Part shown: positions 32,965 through 43,420 of the stretch, piece by piece
Layout: every line of letters begins with the position of its first letter
Numbering within the stretch: position 1 is the stretch's first letter
NCBI RefSeq assembly: GCF_964019385.1
Contig: NC_088650.1
Span: 25,959,766 to 26,023,765 of the forward strand
DNA length: 64,000 nt
Direction: 5' to 3'
DNA from: Sycon ciliatum
Lineage: Eukaryota > Porifera > Calcarea > Leucosolenida > Sycettidae
The notes under the pieces: model-generated
What the model saw: only the letters and a program-made list of their open reading frames with translations
Told to the model about the DNA's origin: nothing
Database searches by the model: none
Program-made: the position numbers and the translations under genes

Positions 32965-33324
32965 TTAGCAGATAGCAACTTTTTTAGCAGACTCGTGAAA
33001 CAACGGTGAATCTGGAACGAATAAATGGTCCATGTCAAAGGCATGACGAGTCTCGAAGTCTTCACATTCACGATGGAACCTTGTCATGATTGACGCATTC
33101 CTTGATGGTGCGCACATGAAATCACCCTGGCTCATCTTTTCCAACTCCATTCTTTTCACATCCTGCAACCCATACCCTACTAGTATCAGTGGGGATGCTA
33201 GAATCAGAAGAGGCAAGGCAGCACTCTTCCGTGGATGTATTACTCGACACAACACCACCCATACTTGTTTTCTAGAAGTTTTGACTATAATGATATATTG
33301 CAGCAGGAAGTAGTATACAGTCAA
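32965..33324 (-). CDS. 119-aa frame of unknown function, left arm
   Basis: Lies 60 bases downstream of the 246-aa gene and in the same direction. The translation has a hydrophobic N-terminal segment and a possible membrane helix (LPLLILASPLILVGYGL), followed by an acidic/aromatic C terminus. No family recognised. An AT-rich tract follows its stop. Mirror copy 36869-37228 has the same translation. Confidence 0.4.
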   Translation of the reverse strand: MTVYYFLLQYIIIVKTSRKQVWVVLCRVIHPRKSAALPLLILASPLILVGYGLQDVKRMELEKMSQGDFMCAPSRNASIMTRFHRECEDFETRHAFDMDHLFVPDSPLFHESAKKVAIC

Positions 33325-33384
33325 ATAGGATAGGATAAGAATGAATGATCAACTGTCTGATAAAGAATGCAGTTCATTGAAGAC

Positions 33385-34125
33385 TTATTGGAAGGTCTCT
33401 GCCAGCTGATCGTCATGTTGGACGGCGACACTGCATAATGATATGAAGCTCTCAGTTAGCTGTTTCAGTTCCGTGGTAGAAAGTGTCATGTGTGCGTCCA
33501 GAGAACGATGAAAACATCTGGGGTCCACGTTGATGCAGACGATTGGAGCAACAGCAAGACGTACCTTCAACGCTTGCTCGTCAATGTCGAGGGAGACTGC
33601 CCCGGGGTAGATGAAAACATCTTGTTCCACATCCAGTTCGAACCAGCTGGTCGGGACTAGCTTGCTTTCACCGTTGATGTACACCCGACATTGACCGTAG
33701 GACGAACGTGATGGGTAGAAGTTGGTCTTGATCTTCTCCACACGTCCTCTTCGGAGAGTGTCACGGAGCGATGGACGAGTCTTGACCAAGTTCGTAATGA
33801 TGAACTCAGTGGACTCATTCAGTTCGATGTAAACCTGTCCTTGAGCATCTTTGCGAGCTGTTGCCGTACTACCACAGGCTGGTAGAGCTCCTGAAGGGAA
33901 GTACATCTTATAACCAGGCTTGTAGAAGGATCTACCTGATGACTTGTAGGACAGTTGCATGTCCTCCTGAAACCCATCTACCACAATCTCTTTGTGGAGC
34001 TTGGTAGGAGCAGGTGACACATAGCGACGCTTAGCCGGTACTGCCTTCGAAGAGAGCACAACTTGAGGAGGGTCAGCAGGAAGAGCGGAATTCTTCCTCA
34101 CCCGCCGCTCGTATAGGTTATCCAT
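33385..34125 (-). CDS. 246-aa protein of unknown function, left arm
   Basis: I start it at MDNLYERR, because the longer frame would begin inside the TATA-box region. The protein begins with a basic Pro-rich segment (KAVPAKRRYVSPAP) and continues with alternating hydrophobic/polar stretches such as GQVYIELNESTEFIITNLVK and CRVYINGESKLVPTSWFELD that suggest a beta-rich fold. No family recognised. The copy at 36068-36808 differs by only three or so replacements, while the frame is fully open in both arms. A structural or regulatory protein of the virus-like element is possible, but unproven. Confidence 0.65.
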   Translation of the reverse strand: MDNLYERRVRKNSALPADPPQVVLSSKAVPAKRRYVSPAPTKLHKEIVVDGFQEDMQLSYKSSGRSFYKPGYKMYFPSGALPACGSTATARKDAQGQVYIELNESTEFIITNLVKTRPSLRDTLRRGRVEKIKTNFYPSRSSYGQCRVYINGESKLVPTSWFELDVEQDVFIYPGAVSLDIDEQALKVRLAVAPIVCINVDPRCFHRSLDAHMTLSTTELKQLTESFISLCSVAVQHDDQLAETFQ

Positions 34126-34398
34126 CTTCCAGGAAGCGAAGGGAGAACAACTCATCAGCACTGTATTCGATGAACGAATGACTCGACTACAGGACAACCA
34201 CCCGTATTTATACAAGGCAGAGACGAAGGCGGGTTGAAGTGATAAAATATGTGTCAGCTAGGTCAACCAATCACCATCAAGCCCACCAAAAACATTTGAC
34301 CACTCAGCATTGAGCCCACCAAAAACATTTGACCAACCAGCATCAAACCCGCCAAAAGTATTTTGTCCAATCAGCGGCATGCCCACCAAAATCATATC

Positions 34399-35133
34399 TC
34401 ATCTTAAAGATTCCTTACATGATACCGCCACTTTAGTGAACTGATACAGTATGGAAATAAGATCAGAGTCAAACGTGTGCAAGTTCTGAATCACGTGATC
34501 AAGTGAATAGGTTTCCCAACAATAGGCATCAATCAATGATACCATAAGAGATGTATCAGATGGAGATAAAATCAGCAAATTCGTACGCAACGTGGACAGT
34601 TGAGAAGAAGACACCATCCTGGTCGACTCCATGAGACGCAGTACATATAGGAGTGGAAAATGCTGAGGAAGAGGTTTCATGATTCGACTGAACCTCAACC
34701 ATGATACATTGCTACGAGGTAAGTAGGAACGCAGTTTACGTAGTACATCCACATTCGTATCGTATACTATGCAGGATAATGCTATAGCATAGTTTATACT
34801 CTTGTACAAACAGGATTTTTTCATCGCAAGATGACGATCCACACCGCTTAACCGCTCATGTACCGCGTAAGGCTTCTTCATCAAACTACATCTCCTATGC
34901 ACATCATCTTCAGGGAAGTAAATCACCGCCATGACAAGTCCACACGAAGAACACACGTATCTTCCTTCATGTAAAACATGATCAAGATGTTGACACTGTT
35001 TTTCCTCCCCGTATTGCTCTTCTTCTTCTTCTTCTTCTCCTTCTTCTTCTTCTTCTTCTTCTTCATCCTTCTCATGAAGTCTCCTTTCACGTACATAAGC
35101 AGCTAAGATCTTAAATTCAGAATCCATCTTCAC
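34399..35133 (-). CDS. TFIIB-like transcription factor, left arm
   Basis: 244-codon frame. After an acidic low-complexity stretch (Glu run) comes a zinc-ribbon-like CQH...C-x2-CGLV, the TFIIB N-terminal signature, then a linker and a helical region (VDRHL, YKSINYAIALSC, LRSYLPRSNVSWLRFSRIM) fitting a cyclin fold. Virus-type TFIIB homologues are known in large DNA viruses. A related segment is in the Polinton fossil at 9640-10020. The copies in the two arms are not the same at their N-terminal sides and neither appears complete. Part of a virus-like element; treated as fossil. Confidence 0.55.
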   Translation of the reverse strand: MKMDSEFKILAAYVRERRLHEKDEEEEEEEEGEEEEEEEQYGEEKQCQHLDHVLHEGRYVCSSCGLVMAVIYFPEDDVHRRCSLMKKPYAVHERLSGVDRHLAMKKSCLYKSINYAIALSCIVYDTNVDVLRKLRSYLPRSNVSWLRFSRIMKPLPQHFPLLYVLRLMESTRMVSSSQLSTLRTNLLILSPSDTSLMVSLIDAYCWETYSLDHVIQNLHTFDSDLISILYQFTKVAVSCKESLR

Positions 35134-35168
35134 TCCTCACCAACATCCTCATTATGACAATATATCCA

Positions 35169-35275
35169 GCATGATATCTACTTTATATAACCAATCCTAT
35201 CCAGGTCCTCTACCCCAATGGTTGTACCTGATAATTGCCCTGGATAGGATTGGTTATATAAAGTAGATATCATGC
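35169..35275. promoter_or_regulatory. Central hairpin with divergent TATA boxes
   Basis: A perfect 37-bp inverted repeat (35169-35205 and 35239-35275) with a 33-bp asymmetric spacer is the pivot of the palindrome. Each half contains TTATATAAAG and a CCAAT/ATTGG word, placed to drive transcription outward into the two TFIIB-like copies. Confidence 0.65.
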
Positions 35276-35278
35276 GGT

Positions 35279-35794
35279 GTGGATCGTCATCTTTTGCATT
35301 TTCTTTCGAAAACTGAACTCTTATCCGATCAGCTTTGCGTACACACTCTTCGGGAGCAGATACTTGCGATGAAAAAATCCTGTTTGTACAAGAGTATAAA
35401 CTATGCTATAGCATTATCCTGCATAGTATACGATACGAATGTGGATGTACTACGTAAACTGCGTTCCTACTTACCTCGTAGCAATGTATCATGGTTGAGG
35501 TTCAGTCGAATCATGAAACCTCTTCCTCAGCATTTTCCACTCCTATATGTACTGCGTCTCATGGAGTCGACCAGGATGGTGTCTTCTTCTCAACTGTCCA
35601 CGTTGCGTACGAATTTGCTGATTTTATCTCCATCTGATACATCTCTTATGGTATCATTGATTGATGCCTATTGTTGGGAAACCTATTCACTTGATCACGT
35701 GATTCAGAACTTGCACACGTTTGACTCTGATCTTATTTCCATACTGTATCAGTTCACTAAAGTGGCGGTATCATGTAAGGAATCTTTAAGATGA
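35279..35794 (+). CDS. TFIIB-like transcription factor, right arm
   Basis: 171-codon frame whose C-terminal 140 residues are identical to those of 34399-35133. It covers the cyclin-fold region only. It starts immediately beyond the central hairpin. Confidence 0.5.
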   Translation: MDRHLLHFLSKTELLSDQLCVHTLREQILAMKKSCLYKSINYAIALSCIVYDTNVDVLRKLRSYLPRSNVSWLRFSRIMKPLPQHFPLLYVLRLMESTRMVSSSQLSTLRTNLLILSPSDTSLMVSLIDAYCWETYSLDHVIQNLHTFDSDLISILYQFTKVAVSCKESLR

Positions 35795-35814
35795 GATATG
35801 ATTTTGGTGGGCAT

Positions 35815-35990
35815 GCCGCTGATTGGACAAAATACTTTTGGCGGGTTTGATGCTGGTTGGTCAAATGTTTTTGGTGGGCTCAATGCTGAGTGGTCAAATG
35901 TTTTTGGTGGGCTTGATGGTGATTGGTTGACCTAGCTGACACATATTTTATCACTTCAACCCGCCTCCGTCTCTGCCTTGTATAAATACG
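35815..35990 (+). promoter_or_regulatory. CCAAT-type repeats and TATA box upstream of 246-aa gene
   Basis: Three to four imperfect units of about 40 bp, each with GATTGG or GGTTGG (CCAAT complement), TTTTGG(C/T)GGG(T/C) and CAAAT, lie 45-170 bases before TATAAATA (35981). The mirror set is at about 34203-34378 for the left-arm gene. The arrangement is that of a pol II promoter with tandem upstream sites. Confidence 0.55.
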
Positions 35991-36067
35991 GGTGGTTGTC
36001 CTGTAGTCGAGTCATTCGTTCATCGAATACAGTGCTGATGAGTTGTTCTCCCTTCGCTTCCTGGAAG

Positions 36068-36808
36068 ATGGATAACCTATACGAGCGGCGGGTGAGGAAG
36101 AATTCCGCTCTTCCTGCTGACCCTCCTCAAGTTGTGCTCTCTTCGAAGGCAGTACCGGCTAAGCGTCGCTATGTGTCACCTGCTCCTACCAAGCTCCACA
36201 AAGAGATTGTGGTAGATGGGTTTCAGGAGGACATGCAACTGTCCTACAAGTCATCAGGTAGATCCTTCTACAAGCCTGGTTATAAGATGTACTTCCCTTC
36301 AGGAGCTCTACCAGCCTGTGGTAGTACGGCTACAGCTCGCAAAGATGCTCAAGGACAGGTTTACATCGAAGTGAATGAGTCCACTGAGTTCATCATTACG
36401 AACTTGGTCAAGACTTGTCCATCGCTCCGTGACACTCTCCGAAGAGGACGTGTGGAGAAGATCAAGACCAACTTCTACCCATCACGTTCGTCCTACGGTC
36501 AATGTCGGGTGTACATCAACGGTGAAAGCAAGCTAGTCCCGACCAGCTGGTTCGAACTGGATGTGGAACAAGATGTTTTCATCTACCCCGGGGCAGTCTC
36601 CCTCGACATTGACGAGCAAGCGTTGAAGGTACGTCTTGCTGTTGCTCCAATCGTCTGCATCAACGTGGACCCCAGATGTTTTCATCGTTCTCTGGACGCA
36701 CACATGACACTTTCTACCACGGAACTGAAACAGCTAACTGAGAGCTTCATATCATTATGCAGTGTCGCCGTCCAACATGACGATCAGCTGGTAGAGACCT
36801 TCCAATAA
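36068..36808 (+). CDS. 246-aa protein of unknown function, right arm
   Basis: Inverted copy of 33385-34125, fully open, with a few conservative differences. A TATA box (TATAAATA at 35981-35988) lies about 85 bases upstream of the ATG, preceded by CCAAT-type repeats at 35815-35935. Confidence 0.65.
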   Translation: MDNLYERRVRKNSALPADPPQVVLSSKAVPAKRRYVSPAPTKLHKEIVVDGFQEDMQLSYKSSGRSFYKPGYKMYFPSGALPACGSTATARKDAQGQVYIEVNESTEFIITNLVKTCPSLRDTLRRGRVEKIKTNFYPSRSSYGQCRVYINGESKLVPTSWFELDVEQDVFIYPGAVSLDIDEQALKVRLAVAPIVCINVDPRCFHRSLDAHMTLSTTELKQLTESFISLCSVAVQHDDQLVETFQ

Positions 36809-36868
36809 GTCTTCAATGAACTGCATTCTTTATCAGTCAGTTGATCATTCATTCTTATCCTATCCTAT

Positions 36869-37228
36869 TTGACTGTATACTACTTCCTGCTGCAATATAT
36901 CATTATAGTCAAAACTTCTAGAAAACAAGTATGGGTGGTGTTGTGTCGAGTAATACATCCACGGAAGAGTGCTGCCTTGCCTCTTCTGATTCTAGCATCC
37001 CCACTGATACTAGTAGGGTATGGGTTGCAGGATGTGAAAAGAATGGAGTTGGAAAAGATGAGCCAGGGTGATTTCATGTGCGCACCATCAAGGAATGCGT
37101 CAATCATGACAAGGTTCCATCGTGAATGTGAAGACTTCGAGACTCGTCATGCCTTTGACATGGACCATTTATTCGTTCCAGATTCACCGTTGTTTCACGA
37201 GTCTGCTAAAAAAGTTGCTATCTGCTAA
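36869..37228 (+). CDS. 119-aa frame of unknown function, right arm
   Basis: Inverted copy of 32965-33324 with the same translation; same position behind the 246-aa gene. Confidence 0.4.
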   Translation: MTVYYFLLQYIIIVKTSRKQVWVVLCRVIHPRKSAALPLLILASPLILVGYGLQDVKRMELEKMSQGDFMCAPSRNASIMTRFHRECEDFETRHAFDMDHLFVPDSPLFHESAKKVAIC

Positions 37229-37675
37229 AAAAAGTTGCAATGAAAAAAATAAAAAATAAAAAAAATTAAAAAAAAATAAAAAAAAAATGAAAAAATCCAA
37301 GCGCGTTTTGTACGGTCATACCTCAAAAAGAAGAAGATTAAGTTCCAGTATGAAGCTACCAAGTCCGATTTGAACAAGGTGGCGGGGCTCGAGTCTCTCA
37401 AGTGCCGGTGGCAATTCATGTTATTATTATTTTTATTTATTTTACTAGGGTGTTTCCCACAGACCATGTGTTTGGTTACGCTGCACAAGCAGCGCATTAC
37501 TTTATCCCTTCCACTAATTGTTATCGGCCAATCAGCATACTCTCACCACCTCACATCCAATCAGCAGACCCCACGTCACACTAACGTTACACAAACATGT
37601 CTCATATATGCGAAAAAATGGTACTGGATCATAGCAACATCCTCCTGGGTAATGAACAAAATAACGATTAAAACA

Positions 37676-38887
37676 CAACAACCGACAACAACCGACAACA
37701 ACCAACAACAACCAAAAACAGCCAACAACAGCCAACAACAACCAACAACAACCGACAACAACCGACAACAACCGACAACAACCGACAACAACATCCAACA
37801 ACCAACAACAACTGACAACAACCAACTACAACCAACAACAACAACAAACAACAACAACAACAACCGCCAACAACAAACAACAACAACCAACAACAACCAA
37901 CAACAACCAACAACAGCCAACAACAACCAACAACAACCGACAACAACCGACAACAACATCCAACAACCAAAAACAACCAACAACAGCCAACAACAACCAA
38001 CAACAACCGACAACAACCGACAACAACCGACAACAACCGACAACAACCGACAGATACATCCAACAACCAACAACAACTGACAACAACCAACTACAACCAA
38101 CAACAACAAACAACAACAACCAACAACCGACAACAACAAACAACAACAACCAACAACAACCAACAACAACCAACAACAGCCAACAACAACCAACAAAAAC
38201 CAACAACAACTGACAACAACCGACAACAACCAACAACAACATCCAACAACCAACTACAACTGACAACAACCAACTACAACCAACAACAACAAACAACAAC
38301 AACCAACAACCGACAACAACAAACAACAACAACAACCAACAACAGCCAACAACAACCAACAACAGCCAACAACAACGGACAACAACCGACAACAACCAAC
38401 AACAACCAACACCAACCAACACCAACCAACAACAACACCCAACAACCGACAACAACACCCAACAACCGACAACAACACCCAACAACCGACAACAACCGAC
38501 AACAACAACCAACAACAACCAACAACACCTGACAACAACCGACAACAACCAACAACGCCCAACAAGACCCAACAACAACCAACAATAACCAGCAACAACC
38601 AACAACAACCGACAACAACATCCAACAGCCAACAACAACCGACAACAATCAACAATAACAACCAACAACCGACAGCAACAACCAATAACAGCATCAACAA
38701 CGACGACGATAACGACGACAACAACCGACAACAACATCAACAACAACCAACAACAACCAACAACAACCAACAACAACCGGCAACAACCGACAGCAACAAC
38801 CAATAACAACATCAACAACGACGACGATAACGACGACAACAACCGACTACAACATCAACAACGACGACGATAACGACGACAACCACA
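37676..38887. repeat. 10-bp satellite array, right arm
   Basis: Inverted copy of the array at 31308-32519, (A/G)ACAACAACC on the plus strand. The fine pattern of variants is the same as in the left arm, so the array has barely changed length since the palindrome arose. Confidence 0.93.
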
Positions 38888-39033
38888 ACAGTGTCCGGTA
38901 ATGTGTGGTAGAGAATGGCAGTCAGCCAGACGGAGTACAGTTGAACATGTATAATAATAATAACACATTTCGCGTAGTTGAGCACTAAATAAAGAAATTC
39001 AGTGTTTTTCCCACTTCTGTCTTGTGAGCATCA

Positions 39034-39258
39034 TCAGCAAGGTGTAGTAGATGCTGATTCTGATTTGTCCTCGAGTGTCGAGCTGCACAGTTTCTTCCAG
39101 TCTGTCTTGTCCTCTGCATGTTGTCGGCACCTGGAAAGGTCTTCCATGGTCTTCATGGGCACACCCAGCTTATTCAACTGAGCGACCAGACTTGTGGCTA
39201 GTGTCAACCTTGGCCGCCCACGAGGTGCTTTGTTGTCCTTGTCCAAATAGCCGCTCAT
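39034..39258 (-). pseudogene. Retroelement C-terminal fragment, right arm
   Basis: Inverted copy of 30937-31161, with one replacement near the C terminus (SVS versus SES). Confidence 0.45.
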
Positions 39259-39344
39259 GGCTACTTAGGGTGGCGTGTCCGTGTCCATCTGTAGCACATG
39301 ACTGGTCATTCGTAGTCGCCTACATGCAGCTGTGTCATGTATTA

Positions 39345-39773
39345 CTACAAGAACTCAACCAAGTCCTCAGCAGTCATGGAGTAGCGGCAGGTTAGGCAAG
39401 TAGGGCTGGGGGTAGAACTGATCCACTGCTTCATACAGTGGAAGTGAAATTCATGACCGCACTCCAACTTGGATAGAGGACGGTCCAGGGTATCCTGACA
39501 AATCACACAAATGGACTCATGACTTATTGCTGACGAGTCTACCTTAGTAGGTACTACATTGGTGTACTGCAGCTCCATGGGGTGTATTGCCTGGTCTTGA
39601 TGGTGGTCACCGTAATACACCCCGTTGAGGTACCACTGATAGATACCCTCCTCCTCCTGAGAGATGAAAGCAGGTCCATCTTCCCTATGCCGAAGGTTGT
39701 ATCGGTACCACTCCCGTACACGATTGTTACCTTCCCTGCGTATCACCGCTGGCGCATTCTCCCTGTGGAGCAT
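39345..39773 (-). CDS. HREDGPA-repeat plus RING-H2 protein frame, right arm
   Basis: Inverted copy of 30422-30850 with the same translation throughout, including all RING-H2 ligands. Confidence 0.7.
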   Translation of the reverse strand: MLHRENAPAVIRREGNNRVREWYRYNLRHREDGPAFISQEEEGIYQWYLNGVYYGDHHQDQAIHPMELQYTNVVPTKVDSSAISHESICVICQDTLDRPLSKLECGHEFHFHCMKQWISSTPSPTCLTCRYSMTAEDLVEFL

Positions 39774-39840
39774 TCCGTGGTGATACCACCGTAGAATACA
39801 GTATGTGGCGTCACAATAACTGACTGCAGGACCGCCGGCT

Positions 39841-40128
39841 CTAGACGCCGTTGAGGTAGTACTCGATGCTACCCCGTCCTATCCAAGCAGGTTCATTAAC
39901 GCGATGAAGGCGACCTCCATAGCACCAGGCGGACACTCCCCTACTATCAACAAGAGCTGGTCCGTCCTCCCGATGGAGTCTACCATCGACGTGCCAAATT
40001 TCTTGCTGCGCGTTTTGATCTGCCAAGTCCACAACAGTTCTTATTGACGTCCGCCTTTCTATTAGTAAAGGACCCGTGGTGAGAGACCACGACCGGTCGT
40101 CCACGTCTACACCGAATGTATCAGCCAT
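39841..40128 (-). CDS. HREDGPA-repeat protein frame, right arm
   Basis: Inverted copy of 30067-30354 with the same 95-residue translation. Confidence 0.55.
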   Translation of the reverse strand: MADTFGVDVDDRSWSLTTGPLLIERRTSIRTVVDLADQNAQQEIWHVDGRLHREDGPALVDSRGVSAWCYGGRLHRVNEPAWIGRGSIEYYLNGV

Positions 40129-40195
40129 ATCTATTTACTGAGAATAATGTAACAACTCCTCCACAAACGCTTCTACAACTGACGTCTTCTTCATC

Positions 40196-40250
40196 CCCAG
40201 ATAGGCGTTAGCCTTTGGGTAATCCTGAAATAAAGATTATTATTATTATC
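40196..40250 (+). repeat. Retroposon tail inside palindrome arm
   Basis: CCTGAAATAAAGATTATTATTATT looks like the 3' end of a LINE or SINE with (ATT)n tail; mirror copy at about 29945-29999. Present in both arms. Confidence 0.4.
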
Positions 40251-41469
40251 CTGGTTTTTTTTTCCTCTTGGTGGTTTTGGATAAGAGTTGAAAAGTCCAA
40301 AAGGTCAACTGATGACCTTTGCATTACTTGGTATGATTGGATTTTAGCGGATGATGTCGTTATGCAGCTGGAGAGCGAATTCGACAGGAAGAAGGTAAAG
40401 GCCTTGCTTTGCGGTTCACACCTTCACTTCAGTATCATTCCAGTATGGCTTTCACATGTCACTGCGGTGTGGAACTTACAGGAGTTATACCCCTGTTTCA
40501 GCACCTGAGGCGGTGCGTCAAGCGCCGCCTCTTTCTTATAATATATTGTGACAAATGGTAAGTGTGCAGTGCTCCTAGTATGGCTTTCACATGTCACTGC
40601 GGTGTGGAACTTACAGGAGTTATACCCCTGTTTCAGCACCTGAGGCGGTGCGTCAAGCGCCGCCTCTTTCTTATAATATATTGTGACAAATGGTAAGTGT
40701 GCAGTGCTCCTAGCTCTCTCCCCCAACAAAAGAGCTCTATGACACTGTGCTTTCTGCGGTTTCTTTCGTTTTTACAGTGGAGAAAGGCTGGTGGGAGGCC
40801 AGGCCGTGGCCGCACACCTGGCGGGTGCGGCCCATCGAACCCGTTACTGGGAGGGCCGGCAAGTCGGGCTGCTGTTGCAGTCCGACTACCGGGACGCCAT
40901 GGAGCGTATCCGGACCCTGTAAGTAAGCACTGCTCTGTCTACATGTATACTTATCCCCCTCGTTATAGCGATACTTACTTGTTTCGTATCCTCTTGTCTC
41001 ACCCTGCTTCCGTATTCGTGACACTAATAGTGTTTGTGTGCGCTCATGCTTGGTTTTACAGATGATGATGATGTATGTATGAAGGTCTGGAGCTAGCTGC
41101 CGTCTTCGGGATGTGCCATTTGTTTTCAAAATTATTTGTAAGTACTTGTAACAGGCGTAGTGTAGTAACTGTGTATGCAGTGTAGTAACAGTGTGTAGTG
41201 TTTTGTGATGGTCCTGAGCGGTCGTAATGTGTTTTGTGATGGTCCTGAGCAGTCGTAATGTGTTGGGCTACTGAAGTACACTGCATGAAGGGGTATGCGT
41301 GGGTGCTTCGACATATAGAGGACTTTCCAATGAGTCATACCGTGCGGCCTATGAGGATTCGGGCCAAAGATCATCGAGTTCACCACCGATCACCGGACTT
41401 GAAACGGAGCTTGGGTGGCAAAAAAAGAAGACTGCACTGGAAAGAAACAGTGTTTTTCGAAAGAAGTTC

Positions 41470-41650
41470 CATTTTGCATACTGTAGTTTGAGAATACCAA
41501 AGGGCTGCTCGCGATCGGATGTTCCCACACCTGGATCGTCTTTGAGTTGTTATCGTTTTCCCTACGATGGAGAACGACGGAACCAGTGGATGACGGACAC
41601 ACGACTCGAGAACTTCGCTCCTTATGCAAATACTTCGAAGTACACGAATA
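41470..41650 (+). pseudogene. THAP-like zinc finger relic
   Basis: The plus-strand frame reads AYCSLRIPKGCSR...SCYRFPYDGERRNQWM and then RLENFAP, matching the spacing and the FP-x(5)R-x2-W core of THAP fingers. The last zinc ligands (C-x2-H-F) are not seen. THAP domains are the DNA-binding part of P-element-like transposases and derived host genes. Confidence 0.45.
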
Positions 41651-42789
41651 TTGTTCCATCCCTTCGTTGGCGAAGAGAAAAGTCATGATCATCCCTGTCA
41701 CCCCAGTACGTATCGAATTAACTAACTAACTTGTTCAGCTCATTTGTGGCAGCACCAGTAAAGGCGGAAACACGAAGATGATTCCGAACACTATCAACTT
41801 ACTTAGTTTGTTGGGGTGCAAGGTATAGCTGGAGTTTGATGATTGATAGTGCTGATGCTGATGGTAATGACTAATGTACCCAGCTCTATTATGCACGTGC
41901 CTCTACATGACTGGTGGTGCTAGCTATAGTCTAGTACTGGCCCTGGGTGCAACTCCGGCATTATCTCTTCCATGCGAGTGTGTATGCTTCATGTTCTGCA
42001 CAAAGTGTATTTCCTTTGTCATGGATAAAATAATACCGGTACTCTGATCGACCTACTTGCACAATCTTCTTCTGCTTCCCACTTGGTTGCTGCGCTGTGC
42101 AGTTCTTCATCTGCTGAGGCACATACTAGTATACCTCATCTTCTGTCTTTCTGGACAACTAGGTACATGTATTCAGCTTCTTGATCTTCTTGTGGTGAGG
42201 ATCATCTTGATCTTACTTCTTGTGTAACTCTTGCAAAGGCAGTAATGGAGGACACTCTACCGGTAATCAGCAACTGCTTATGGAGAATGCCAGGTCGAGG
42301 GACGACCAGGAAAAAACAATTGCTGTATTGGATGTGCATTCATCAGCGTGTTTTAGGATCAGGACAACTAAGTTCGCCACTACACCAACTTTTTGGCTAC
42401 ATAGGACCAATGATGATGATGGCCGTGTTTGACTTTGTCAGCTTTCGTGCTACCAGCCACCGCATGTCAACATTGTCATACTCGTAGTGACGTACTGATA
42501 AGGAAGAAAAAACCCACACACGCACGCACACACACGCACACACACACACACATGGATACACTGACAGGCATGCAAAGCAAGAGAGACAGAGAGAGAGTCA
42601 GGCAGCGAAAGAGAAGTGAGACTACTTGTAGGTTATGGGCACGGTGCTCCAATTTCTGCCCAGCTGAAGTAAAATCCATGTACACTATTTTCGTGTAGTG
42701 TTCATTGATGGTGCCAGCCACTGGTGAGTGACCCAGTGGTGTAGGTGTTGACATTCAGCACACATCACATTTCAGTCTCCAACGTAAAT

Positions 42790-43420
42790 TCAGTCAAAAC
42801 AACACTGCACTGCAGCAACATGGGAGCATGCTTCTCCCAGGCCCACCATGCAAGTGCAGTGTGCGCCAAAAAACAATTCCAGGTAATTCAGCAGCTACCC
42901 AAGGATGGACAGGTTCGGCAAAAACACTCTGCGAGTGCCTGACGTTTGCAAACGAATTTCGTTGACAGTTGTTGTTTCTTCCTTCGATTGGGCAAGACAC
43001 GATAATGTGCCAACCCAGTCAGCAATGAGACACATACATTTGTATCCATCAGGGCTATTGTAAGACTTTAGAGAGTCCTTTGCATATGTGCTGGGGACAT
43101 TCACTAAATATTTAGAGAGGCCTGGATACCCAACGCAGGGGGATTGGCTGAAAGGTCTTCGTCCATAGGTAAATATGGATCAATGTACTGGGCCCACGGA
43201 TTCTGTCAATCTTCTCGCGGCAACGCCTCTTCAAGGCTGGAATAAACAGTAGAGTAACTGCGGCTAGTAATCCTCGCGACTTACCGAAACTATTCACCAC
43301 ATCAAAGAAAAGCAAAAGTGCTTCACCACTGCGACGGCCTGCAACATCATTTTCAACCGTACACCGAACAACACATTTGATTCTCTTTTTGCCACCCAAG
43401 CACATTTTACCGTAGGACAC
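42790..43420 (-). pseudogene. SWIM zinc-finger protein relic
   Basis: Near 42800-42870 the minus strand reads GAHCTCMVGLGEACSHVAAV, a C-x-C...C-x-H SWIM finger, preceded by CLIADWVGTLSC and an open frame to about 43420. This arrangement is common in SWIM proteins associated with transposable elements. Frames are not continuous. Confidence 0.5.

Larger units (their letters stand above)
27410..35205 (+). repeat. Left arm of 17.5-kb palindrome
   Basis: Positions map to the right arm by x to 72367 - x out to about 28870, and by about 70195 - x further in, the difference being the transposon and small indels in the right arm. The match runs from the terminus to the central hairpin. Confidence 0.93.
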
